A DNA stretch of 13,870 bases from Janthinobacterium sp. (GTDB lineage Bacteria; Pseudomonadota; Gammaproteobacteria; Burkholderiales; Burkholderiaceae_D). The translations under genes and the position numbers were made by a program. The notes beneath the pieces are model-generated. The model did no database searches. It saw only the letters and a list, made by a program, of their open reading frames with translations, and was not told where the DNA came from. The DNA is taken from NCBI GenBank assembly GCA_003482555.1, contig DMYQ01000128.1, positions 1 through 13,870 of the forward strand, given 5' to 3'. Shown here one piece after another: positions 7,104 through 13,020 of this stretch; the first letter of the stretch is position 1; every line of letters begins with the position of its first letter.

Positions 7104-7556
7104 ATGACCACGCCCAATCCCCTGCACCAGGTGCCCCGCCTCGACGCCCAGCTGTGCTTCGCACTGTATTCGACCTCGCTGGCGATGAGCAAGTTGTATC
7201 GCAAACTCTTGCGCCCGCTGGGCCTCACCTACTCGCAATATCTGGTGATGATGGTGCTGTGGGAAAAGAACGAGCTGACCGTCTCGGAAGTGGGCGAACG
7301 CCTGTTCCTCGACTCGGCCACCCTGACGCCGCTGCTCAAGCGCATGGAGCAGGCCGAGTTGCTCACGCGGGCGCGCGCCGCCAGCGACGAACGCCAGGTC
7401 ATCATTGCGCTGACCGCCAAGGGCGACCGCATGCGCGACGAGGCGGCGCTGCTACCGGCGGCGATCCTCGACGCGACCCGCTGCGACGTCGAGCAAGTGG
7501 TCGGCATGAAGACCCGCTTGAACGAGCTGCGCGCCAGCCTGATCCAGGCAAGCTGA
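7104..7556 (+). CDS. ohrR: OhrR-type MarR family organic-peroxide-sensing repressor, 150 aa
   Basis: Strong resemblance to OhrR. The N-terminal motif LDAQLCFALYSTSLA carries the peroxidatic Cys18. Tyr32 (KLYRKLL) and Tyr43 (LTYSQY) are spaced from Cys18 as the sensing tyrosines are in Xanthomonas OhrR. The wHTH spans residues 58-100 (TVSEVGERLFLDSATLTPLLKRMEQ, then a wing with SDERQVIIALT). A second cysteine, Cys127, matches the resolving cysteine of two-Cys OhrR proteins. The known family role is to repress ohr until oxidation by organic hydroperoxide. No ohr gene lies beside it here; the neighbours are a sensor kinase and a 2OG-Fe dioxygenase. The promoter places transcription at the ATG with no Shine-Dalgarno, so the mRNA is probably leaderless. 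Alternative: a MarR paralogue with a different regulon. Confidence 0.87.
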   Translation: MTTPNPLHQVPRLDAQLCFALYSTSLAMSKLYRKLLRPLGLTYSQYLVMMVLWEKNELTVSEVGERLFLDSATLTPLLKRMEQAELLTRARAASDERQVIIALTAKGDRMRDEAALLPAAILDATRCDVEQVVGMKTRLNELRASLIQAS

Positions 7557-7564
7557 GGCTTTTT
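7536..7564 (+). terminator. Weak terminator candidate overlapping the ohrR stop
   Basis: AGCCT (7536-7540) can pair with AGGCT (7556-7560), which runs into four further T's to 7564. A competing small hairpin, GCCTG-ATC-CAGGC, lies inside. The stem is short, so readthrough into the 7622 gene is plausible. Confidence 0.25.
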
Positions 7565-7591
7565 GGCGGCTTGGCGCCGGCGGCGTAAAAT
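7563..7591 (+). promoter_or_regulatory. Candidate promoter of the second dioxygenase gene (TTGGCG-N17-TAAAAT)
   Basis: TTGGCG (7563-7568) and TAAAAT (7586-7591) are 17 nt apart, with 4 and 5 matches to consensus. Start near 7598 leaves a leader of about 24 nt. The gene may also be read from the ohrR promoter 65 nt upstream of its start. Confidence 0.4.
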
Positions 7592-7621
7592 ATCGAGCAC
7601 CACCAACAGCCTGGCAGAACG

Positions 7622-8362
7622 ATGACAACTTCCGCACCGATATTCAGCGCCCCCGAACAAGTCGTCGCGGCGCTGCGCAGCGACGGTTACGCCGTGCTGC
7701 GCGCGCGCGACGTCTGCGCCCTGGCCGACTGCGAGCCGGCCGAACTGGCCGCGCTGGCCGCCAGCTGGGACGCGCTGGCGCTCGACAACTACCTCAAGGA
7801 CGGCGGCCGATACCGGCGCCGGCGCCACTCTTGCTTCGTCCAGGACGGCGCCACGCTGACGCCAATGCCGCACCGGGCCCACTGGCAGCCGCTCGAATAC
7901 AACGCCCTGCACGGCGGCATGCACCGCCTGTTCGAGCCGATCGAAGCGGCCGTCGCCGCGCGCCCGGTCTGGTCGCGCCTGCTGCGCGCGCTGGGCGGGG
8001 TGTGCTCCGCGGCGCGCGGCGCGCAACCGTGGTTCATCGAGGCGCACCAGTTCCGCATCGACACCACCGACGGCATCGGCCGGCCGACGCCGGAGGGCGC
8101 GCATCGCGACGGCGTCGACTTCGTCGCCGTGCTGCTGGTCGGGCGCAGCAATGTCAAGGGCGGCGAGACGCGCATCTTCGAGGCCGAGGGCCCGAACGGC
8201 AAACGCTTCACCCTGACCGAACCCTGGTCGCTGCTGCTGCTCGACGACGCCACCGTGATCCACGAATCGACGCCGATCCAGCCGATCGGCGAACACGGCC
8301 ACCGCGACACCCTGGTGCTGACCTACCGGGCCGGCCAATTCCAGGGCGAAAACCTGGCTTAG
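7622..8362 (+). CDS. 2OG-Fe(II) dioxygenase, PF10014/BsmA-like family, 246 aa
   Basis: The diagnostic block RPTPEGAHRDGVDFVAVLLVG (about residues 154-174) supplies His161 and Asp163 of the iron triad. Distal His214 lies in DDATVIHESTPI, and Arg228 (GHRDTLVLTY) is the likely 2-oxoglutarate ligand. NVKGGET (178-183) is another family signature. This family includes amino-acid hydroxylases acting on free Ile/Leu and BsmA-like proteins linked to biofilm stress; the substrate here is not determinable. It is a soluble protein without a signal peptide, of normal length for the family, and unrelated in sequence to the PhyH enzyme at 2961. The Shine-Dalgarno is poor (GCAGAACG before the ATG). It sits 65 nt after ohrR in the same direction, so peroxide-linked control is possible but unproven. 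Confidence 0.87.
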   Translation: MTTSAPIFSAPEQVVAALRSDGYAVLRARDVCALADCEPAELAALAASWDALALDNYLKDGGRYRRRRHSCFVQDGATLTPMPHRAHWQPLEYNALHGGMHRLFEPIEAAVAARPVWSRLLRALGGVCSAARGAQPWFIEAHQFRIDTTDGIGRPTPEGAHRDGVDFVAVLLVGRSNVKGGETRIFEAEGPNGKRFTLTEPWSLLLLDDATVIHESTPIQPIGEHGHRDTLVLTYRAGQFQGENLA

Positions 8363-8376
8363 TGTCTGCGCACGCG

Positions 8377-8402
8377 ACGTGAAAACTTACTTTTTATCAC
8401 GT
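8377..8402. repeat. 6-bp inverted repeat upstream of the REC-kinase gene, operator candidate
   Basis: ACGTGA (8377-8382) and TCACGT (8397-8402) flank an AT-rich 14-nt centre. A -10-like TATAGT follows at 8411-8416 without a recognisable -35, so the dyad occupies the -35 region and may be a regulator site. With its A-run and T-run it could also be a weak terminator for the dioxygenase gene. Confidence 0.35.
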
Positions 8403-8422
8403 AATTCCGATATAGTCGCGGG

Positions 8423-8457
8423 GCGGGAACGGTGCCCGCGTCCGGTTTCGGACCGCG
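8423..8457 (+). other. GC-rich leader with two mutually exclusive hairpins
   Basis: Hairpin A is GCGGG-AACGGTG-CCCGC (8423-8439). Hairpin B is CGCGTCCG-GTTT-CGGACcGCG (8437-8457), with 8 bp and one bulged C. They share bases 8437-8439, so only one can form at a time. The 69-nt reading-frame extension over this stretch (8432-8500) is not expected to be translated. Confidence 0.3.
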
Positions 8458-8487
8458 CGCGCGCGGCCCTCAATCACATTCGCAGGC

Positions 8488-8493
8488 AGGGAG
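8488..8493 (+). promoter_or_regulatory. Shine-Dalgarno AGGGAG deciding the GTG start at 8501
   Basis: AGGGAG is 7 nt upstream of GTG 8501. The in-frame ATG at 8432 lies in a GC-rich hairpin region without a Shine-Dalgarno, so the GTG is preferred. Confidence 0.7.
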
Positions 8494-8500
8494 ATGGTTC

Positions 8501-9853
8501 GTGGACGCCAACAATCAAATCAAACCGGACGAGATCGAAGTCCTGATCGTCGAGGACAGTCCGACCCAGGCCGAACGGCTGCGCCGCCTGATCCAGTCCC
8601 TGCACTACGGCGCCCGCGTGGCCGCCAACGGCCAGTTGGCGCTGGCGGCCATCCGCGAACGCAAGCCCGACCTGGTGCTGACCGATATCGTGATGCCGGA
8701 AATGAATGGCTACGACCTGTGCCGCGCCATCAAGTCCGACCCCACCCTGCGCGACATACCCGTGATTCTGGTGACCTCGCTCAACGACCCCAAGGACATC
8801 ATCCGCGGCATCGAGTGCGGCGCCGACAACTTCATCCGCAAGCCCTACGCGGAAGACTATCTGCTCAACCGCATCGGCCACATGCTGATGAACCAGAAGC
8901 TGCGCCGCAACCAGAATCTGGAAATCGGCATCGCGCTCTATCTGGGCGACCAGAAGCACTTCATCAACGCCGACCGCCAGCAAATCCTCGACCTCTTGAT
9001 CTCCACCTACGAGCAGGCGGTGCAGGTGAACGGCGAGCTGCAGGCGCGCGAGCGGCAAGTGATCGAATTGAACATGCGGCTGGCCCACCACGCGGGGGAG
9101 CTGGAAACCATCAACCGCGAAATCGCCCGCAAGAACCTGGAACTGGCCGAGGCCAGCCGCATGAAGTCGGCCTTCATCGCGAATATGTCGCACGAGTTGC
9201 GCACGCCGCTGAACGCCATCATCGGCTTCACCGGGGCGCTGCTGATGAAGCTGCCCGGCCCGCTGACGGTGGAGCAAGACAAGCAGCTCAACACCATACG
9301 CTCCAGCGCGCGCCACCTGCTATCGCTGATCAACGACATCCTCGACGTGGCCAAGATCGAGGCCGGCAAAGTCACCCTGAGTCTGGAGCCGGTGCAGTGC
9401 CAGGGCTTGATCGCGCAAGTGGTCGAAACCTTGCGCCCGTTGGCCCAGCTCAAGGGTTTGAGCCTGGAAGTGTCGATGGAGACGGAGACGGTCACGATCA
9501 GCAGCGACCGCCGCGCGCTGACGCAAATCCTGATCAACCTGCTTAACAACGCGATCAAGTTCACTGAAACGGGGAACATCGTCGTGCGTCTGGCCCAGCG
9601 CCCGTCCGCCAACGCGACGCTGACCGAGATAAGCATCACCGACAGCGGCGCCGGCATCAAGGTGGAAGACCAGGCCAAGCTGTTCCAGGCGTTTTCGCAA
9701 CTCGATTCGACCTCGACCCGGCATGCCGAAGGCGCCGGCCTGGGCCTGTACCTGTGCCAGAACCTGGCCAATGTGATCGGCGCCACCCTCTCCTTCCAAA
9801 GCGACTTCGGCAGCGGCAGCACGTTCACGCTGACTTTGCCCGCCGCGCCGTGA
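8501..9853 (+). CDS. REC-HisKA-HATPase hybrid signalling protein, 450 aa
   Basis: The order is inverted relative to classical hybrids. An N-terminal receiver (about residues 11-128) has acidic pair Glu18/Asp19 (VEDS), phospho-acceptor Asp62 (LTDIVMPEMNG), Thr92 and Lys114 (RKPY). A linker and coiled coil follow (132-222, including GDQKHFINADRQQILDLLIS). The kinase core has His231 in NMSHELRTPLNAIIGF, Asn350 (NLLNNAIKF), Asp381 (DSGAGI) and a glycine-rich GAGLGLYLC (411-419). No transmembrane segment is present, so this cytosolic kinase receives its input by phosphorylation of the REC domain or through a partner. Such REC-HK proteins usually sit in multi-step relays. No cognate sensor or output regulator is adjacent, and the CHASE kinase at 4615-6951 is a possible but unproven upstream partner. 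All catalytic residues look intact. Confidence 0.93.
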   Translation: MDANNQIKPDEIEVLIVEDSPTQAERLRRLIQSLHYGARVAANGQLALAAIRERKPDLVLTDIVMPEMNGYDLCRAIKSDPTLRDIPVILVTSLNDPKDIIRGIECGADNFIRKPYAEDYLLNRIGHMLMNQKLRRNQNLEIGIALYLGDQKHFINADRQQILDLLISTYEQAVQVNGELQARERQVIELNMRLAHHAGELETINREIARKNLELAEASRMKSAFIANMSHELRTPLNAIIGFTGALLMKLPGPLTVEQDKQLNTIRSSARHLLSLINDILDVAKIEAGKVTLSLEPVQCQGLIAQVVETLRPLAQLKGLSLEVSMETETVTISSDRRALTQILINLLNNAIKFTETGNIVVRLAQRPSANATLTEISITDSGAGIKVEDQAKLFQAFSQLDSTSTRHAEGAGLGLYLCQNLANVIGATLSFQSDFGSGSTFTLTLPAAP

Positions 9854-9868
9854 GCGCCCCCGTCCGCC

Positions 9869-9903
9869 AAATAGTGGATAAATAGTGGATAAGTAGTGGA
9901 CAA
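9869..9903 (-). repeat. Three tandem 11-bp repeats with DnaA-box-like cores
   Basis: AAATAGTGGAT occurs twice exactly (9869-9879, 9880-9890) and a third time as AAGTAGTGGAC (9891-9901). Read on the minus strand these give TTATCCACT (9873-9881), TTATCCACT (9884-9892) and TTGTCCACT (9895-9903). The first two match the DnaA box TTATCCACA at 8 of 9 positions. The 11-bp period places all copies on one face of the helix. They end 23 bp before the -35 of the sRNA promoter. They could bind DnaA or another regulator. Confidence 0.7.
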
Positions 9904-9926
9904 ATCGTCATCGTAGTTTTACCGTA

Positions 9927-9955
9927 TTGCAGTGCACCATATTTCCTACTATAGT
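9927..9955 (+). promoter_or_regulatory. Promoter of the candidate sRNA (TTGCAG-N17-TATAGT)
   Basis: TTGCAG (9927-9932) and TATAGT (9950-9955, 5 of 6) are 17 nt apart, giving a start near 9962. No protein-coding frame follows on this strand; a structured RNA with terminator does. Confidence 0.55.
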
Positions 9956-9961
9956 GAAACT

Positions 9962-10029
9962 GTCTCCTCCAAATCGTTCCCTGAGCGTTGGAATTGGGCC
10001 CGCGCCGCAAGGTCAGCGGGCATTTTTTT
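9962..10029 (+). ncRNA. Candidate small RNA, about 68 nt, with intrinsic terminator
   Basis: Downstream of a sigma70-like promoter lies a compact folded unit. It has a short single-stranded 5' end containing CUCC, then hairpin 1 (9968-9992). In hairpin 1, UCCAA pairs with UUGGA, and inside a 2-nt bulge CGUU pairs with AGCG around a CCCUG loop. A terminator hairpin (9998-10021) with a U7 run follows. There is no Shine-Dalgarno plus start codon in it. The CUCC/CUCCUCC 5' stretch is complementary to Shine-Dalgarno sequences, a common seed type for Hfq-dependent or anti-SD sRNAs. I cannot match it to a named RNA family; it is too short and differently built to be 6S RNA. The alternative is that it is only the 3' end of the preceding kinase transcript. 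Confidence 0.55.
9998..10029 (+). terminator. Strong rho-independent terminator
   Basis: GCCCGC (9998-10003) pairs with GCGGGC (10016-10021) around a 12-nt loop and is followed by A and seven T's (10023-10029). It would end both the candidate sRNA and readthrough from the REC-kinase gene. It has no T-tract on the minus strand. Confidence 0.8.
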
Positions 10030-10067
10030 GCCGGTAAAGCATCCGGGAATTCCGGCCGGCCCGCCGC

Positions 10068-10175
10068 TTAAAATATCTCCCGCAGCAGCCAGCCAAGCAG
10101 CTTAAACGCGACGAGCCGCGCGCCAAACAACAAACCCAATGCGAACAGCGCATATGTACTTAAGTGATGTTCCAT
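10068..10175 (-). CDS. Candidate 35-aa single-pass membrane microprotein
   Basis: The frame runs from ATG 10175 to TAA at 10068-10070. It begins MEHHLSTYALFALGLL and ends LLGWLLREIF. Nearly all of it is one hydrophobic helix with a central Arg and Lys, typical of small inner-membrane proteins. It starts 31 nt after the DUF1501 stop on the same strand, so it could be the third cistron of that operon. The upstream Shine-Dalgarno is weak (GATGGA directly before the ATG). Its codons are less GC-biased than those of neighbours, which argues either for chance or for a small protein with relaxed codon use. I do not recognise a family. Confidence 0.35.
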   Translation of the reverse strand: MEHHLSTYALFALGLLFGARLVAFKLLGWLLREIF

Positions 10176-10206
10176 TCCATCACTGAAGGCTGCGGCATGG
10201 CTTGGA

Positions 10207-11457
10207 CTACGCCGAGCGCAACAGATTGAAGCGCAGCGCCCGCCCCGGCAGGGCCGGAAAGATGCGCACCAGTTGTCGGTCGTCGAGGCGCAGGTGACGC
10301 TCGGCGATCTGCGCCAGCACGGCGCGGAAGTCGGTGCTGACCGGCAGGTCGCGGCCCTCGTGCAACTGGGCCTCGCCGACACCCTGCCAGTCGCCGTAGA
10401 CCTTGCCGCCGGCGACGCCGCCGCCCAGCACCCACATCACATTGCCGTGCCCATGGTCGGTGCCGCCGTTGCCGTTTTCGCGCGCGGTGCGGCCGAATTC
10501 GGACATGACGACGATGGTAGTGTCCTCGAACAGCGGCCCCAGGCGCTGCGCCAGCACGGCCAGCCCCTGCCCCAGCGGCGCCAGGCGGTTGGCTAGCTGG
10601 CCCGTGCCGGCGCCCTGGCTGGCGTGGGTGTCCCAGCCGCCCAGCGCGACGAAGGCGAGCTGGATGTTGGCGTCGTTGCGCATCAGCGCGGCCAGCCGCG
10701 CGGCATCGTCCGGGAAGCCGTTCGGCAGCGGCGCGCCGCCGTCGGCCGCCTGCGCCTCCTGCATTCCCTGCTGCATCGACGCCCCCATCACCTCCCGATG
10801 GGCGTCCTTGCCGTCCTGATAGGCGCGGCCGAATTTCGCGTTGCCCGCGTACAGACGATCGAAGGCGCCGCCCAGGGCCGGCCGGTCGAGGATGTTGGCC
10901 CTGGTGCCGGCCGCGCCATTGGCCAGGTTCATCGCCGGCGCCGGCCCGGACAGGATGCGCGGCATGACCGGGCCTATGCTCAGCGCCCGCGTCGGCGAAG
11001 GCGCGCCGGGCAGCGCCCCGACCAGGCGGTTCATCCAGCCGTCGGCCGTGCTCTTGACGCCGGGCGTGGCCGATTCCATGTAATCCTGGGCGTCGAAGTG
11101 GGAGCGGCTCGGGTCGGGCGAGCCGCTGGCGTGGATGAAGGCGAGTTTTTTCTGCTGCCACAGCGGCTGCAGCGGCGCCAGCGCCGGGTGCAGGCCGAAG
11201 TAGCCGTCCAGGTCGAGGGCGCCGCCATCCCGGCCCGGCGCGGCCAGGCCGATGCTCGGGCGCAGGCGCGCGTAGTTCGGGTCGGCCAGCGGCGCCACCA
11301 CGTTCATGCCGTCGACGGCGCCGCGCAGCATGACCACGATCAGCTTGCGCGCCGAAGGCTGGCCGTCGGCGGCGCTGGCGGCCCAGGCGCCGCGCCCGAG
11401 CGGTAGCATCAGGCCGGCCCCGGCGGCCAGGGATAGTAGGAAGTCTCTGCGCTGCAT
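10207..11457 (-). CDS. DUF1501 exported protein, 416 aa
   Basis: The N-terminus MQRRDFLLSLAAGAGLMLP is a Tat-type signal (twin Arg, hydrophobic core, cleavage after about AWA at 24-26), so the protein is exported folded. The mature part is a DUF1501 domain, which belongs to the alkaline-phosphatase/sulfatase-like superfamily. Seen here are LIVVMLRGAVDGMNVVAPL (38-56), HASGSPDPSRSHFDAQDYME (109-128), GGWDTH and the near-C-terminal SEFGRTARENGNGGTDHGHG. The His/Asp residues in these motifs could bind metal, but no activity is established. RBS AAGGAG stands 6 nt before the ATG. The gene follows DUF1800 after 34 nt. DUF1501/DUF1800 pairs are a recurrent conserved module in proteobacteria and planctomycetes with unknown function, so joint action in the periplasm or envelope is the reasonable inference. 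Confidence 0.92.
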   Translation of the reverse strand: MQRRDFLLSLAAGAGLMLPLGRGAWAASAADGQPSARKLIVVMLRGAVDGMNVVAPLADPNYARLRPSIGLAAPGRDGGALDLDGYFGLHPALAPLQPLWQQKKLAFIHASGSPDPSRSHFDAQDYMESATPGVKSTADGWMNRLVGALPGAPSPTRALSIGPVMPRILSGPAPAMNLANGAAGTRANILDRPALGGAFDRLYAGNAKFGRAYQDGKDAHREVMGASMQQGMQEAQAADGGAPLPNGFPDDAARLAALMRNDANIQLAFVALGGWDTHASQGAGTGQLANRLAPLGQGLAVLAQRLGPLFEDTTIVVMSEFGRTARENGNGGTDHGHGNVMWVLGGGVAGGKVYGDWQGVGEAQLHEGRDLPVSTDFRAVLAQIAERHLRLDDRQLVRIFPALPGRALRFNLLRSA

Positions 11458-11477
11458 GCTGTGCTCCTTGTGCTCGC

Positions 11478-11505
11478 TTAACGCCGCATGATTAACGCTG
11501 CATGA
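11478..11505 (-). repeat. 14-bp tandem duplication across the DUF1800 stop codon
   Basis: TTAACGCCGCATGA (11478-11491) and TTAACGCTGCATGA (11492-11505) are adjacent copies with one mismatch. On the coding strand they read ATG CAG CGT TAA, then TC, then ATG CGG CGT TAA, so the last three codons and stop of DUF1800 are followed by a near copy. It looks like a small slippage duplication. Confidence 0.85.
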
Positions 11506-12943
11506 AATCGGGACTGCCCAGCAGCATGGCCGCGCGCAGCCGCGGCGGGCTGTCGGCGACGGTAGCCTGGGTCCGGGGCGATATCGCGGCGCCCAGGGTG
11601 GCTTGCAGCGCGGCCGCGTCGAGGTCGCCCGCCAGCCCGTTGGCGAAGGCGATGCGCCGGCTCAGCGCGTCCGGATTCAGCCACGCCTGCTGGGTATTCT
11701 TGTAGCCGTCCGGCGTCTGGCAGCCGTACAAAGGCATGCCGAGGCGGTTCAGGGTGCCCAGCAAGGGCTTGACGTCGGCCAGCGGCACGGCGCTGGCGCG
11801 GGCCGTCGAAATGACGAACTGGTAGGGCGTCTTGAACTTGGCGCCGACGTTTTCCGGGGCCAGGAATTCGGCGCTGGCAAACAGGGTGCGCAACACCGAA
11901 CGGATGTCGCCCCGGCTCGCCAGCCAGGTGGCCGCCATGCGTTCGACCAGGGCCGGCGGCGGATCGTCACGCACGAAATACTGCGCCAATTGATAACTGA
12001 CGTGGTGCGCGGTGGCCGGATGCATGGCCAGCACGTCGAGCGCGTATTCGCCTTGCGCCTCGCCCCGCGCCCGCACCGGCTGCCCCAGCCACTGCTTGGC
12101 GCCGTCGTCGTGGCGGCGGGCGTCGAACTGGAAGCTCTGGTTGTCGCGCACCAGCGTCCTCGGCAGGTATGTCCAGCCGGTCAGCATGCGCGCCAGTTCG
12201 GTCACGTCCTTTTGCGTGTAGCCGCCGTCGACGCCCAGGGTATGCAACTCCATCAGCTCGCGCGCATAGTTTTCATTCAAGCCACTGGCCTTGGCCCGCG
12301 GCCCCGCCGCCGCCCCGCGCGGCTTGTAGTCGTTCGCGGTCGACAGCCAGTTGTCGAGGTAATACAGCATGGCTGGATGTTTGGCCGTCGCCCCCAGCAG
12401 CGCGCGGAAAGAGCCGAAGGCGTAGGGCCGGATGGCGTCGCGCTCGTAGCTGGCGATCAGCGCCCGGTCCAGGCCCTTGCCGGCGAAGACGTTGAAGTGG
12501 TTGAACCAAAAGTCGACCATCACTTCTTCCAGCTGGCGCGGGCTGTCGATGGCGCGGGCGATGCGCGCCTCGTCGGTCTGCAGCGCGATGCGGCTGACGA
12601 CGGCGCGCCGCCTGGCCTTGCCTTCCTCGCCTTCGTCCTTGGCTTCCTTGCGCACTTCCAGGTACTCGCCCAGCACGGCGCCGGCCGGCTGCTGGACTGC
12701 GTCCAGGCCGCGCAGGCGTTCGCTCAGCGCCGCCGGCAAGGCGATGGCCTCGGGCATGAGCTGGCTGTCGATGTAGCGCTGCGCGCCCATGCGCGTGACG
12801 CGCTCGATGTCGCCCGGCGCCGGCCCGAAGGCGATGCGGTTGAGCAGGTGCGCCGACAATTGTTCCGGCGTCAAAGGCGCCGCCTGTGCCGGCAACTGCA
12901 GCAGCAGAGCCATCGTCGGCGCCAGCCAGTGGGACGGTTTCAT
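11492..12943 (-). CDS. DUF1800 exported protein, 483 aa
   Basis: Residues 1-21 (MKPSHWLAPTMALLLQLPAQA) form a Sec signal peptide, with cleavage after AQA. The DUF1800 hallmarks occur in order: HLLNRIAFGPAPGD (32-45), VDFWFNHFNVFAGKG (143-157), ERDAIRPYAFGSF (167-179), LNENYARELMELHTLG (222-237) plus GGYTQKDVTELARMLTGW, LAMHPATA with YFVRDDPP (305-329), and PDGY (411-414). Length is typical. I chose ATG 12943 because GAGGAG lies 6 nt upstream; the frame stays open to 13012, but that extension crosses a leader inverted repeat. DUF1501 follows after 34 nt. Family members are predicted envelope proteins of unknown biochemistry. The operon is divergent from a TetR regulator with palindromes between them, so TetR control is likely. 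A charged insert (EVRKEAKDEGEEGKARRR, 96-113) may be a surface loop. Confidence 0.93.
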   Translation of the reverse strand: MKPSHWLAPTMALLLQLPAQAAPLTPEQLSAHLLNRIAFGPAPGDIERVTRMGAQRYIDSQLMPEAIALPAALSERLRGLDAVQQPAGAVLGEYLEVRKEAKDEGEEGKARRRAVVSRIALQTDEARIARAIDSPRQLEEVMVDFWFNHFNVFAGKGLDRALIASYERDAIRPYAFGSFRALLGATAKHPAMLYYLDNWLSTANDYKPRGAAAGPRAKASGLNENYARELMELHTLGVDGGYTQKDVTELARMLTGWTYLPRTLVRDNQSFQFDARRHDDGAKQWLGQPVRARGEAQGEYALDVLAMHPATAHHVSYQLAQYFVRDDPPPALVERMAATWLASRGDIRSVLRTLFASAEFLAPENVGAKFKTPYQFVISTARASAVPLADVKPLLGTLNRLGMPLYGCQTPDGYKNTQQAWLNPDALSRRIAFANGLAGDLDAAALQATLGAAISPRTQATVADSPPRLRAAMLLGSPDFMQR

Positions 12944-12949
12944 CTGCGA

Positions 12950-12955
12950 CTCCTC
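12950..12955 (-). promoter_or_regulatory. Shine-Dalgarno GAGGAG of the DUF1800 gene
   Basis: GAGGAG on the minus strand, 6 nt before ATG 12943, decides the start. The 3' arm of a 10-bp inverted repeat ends 3 nt upstream of it. Confidence 0.85.
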
Positions 12956-12958
12956 GAA

Positions 12959-13016
12959 ATGGATGGTGCGAACAGCCTTTATACCCCTCTTTCCGGCCGG
13001 CATATTCACCATCCAT
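12959..13016 (-). repeat. 10-bp inverted repeat in the DUF1800 leader
   Basis: In mRNA orientation ATGGATGGTG (13016-13007) pairs perfectly with CACCATCCAT (12968-12959) around a 38-nt loop that contains CCGGCCGG and GAGGGG. The 3' arm stops 3 nt before the Shine-Dalgarno, so folding could affect ribosome access. A TATAAA inside the loop (12978-12983, minus strand) is an alternative -10 that would bypass the hairpin, but it has no good -35. Confidence 0.55.
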
Positions 13017-13020
13017 GTAT

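Noticed and set aside
9869..9903. CRISPR array or plasmid iterons
   Set aside because: There are only three direct 11-bp repeats with no spacers, and no rep or cas gene is near. A DNA-binding-site cluster explains them better.
9962..10029. 6S RNA or tRNA
   Set aside because: The unit is about 68 nt with two hairpins. It lacks the long open-bubble rod of 6S and any cloverleaf or CCA-type end.
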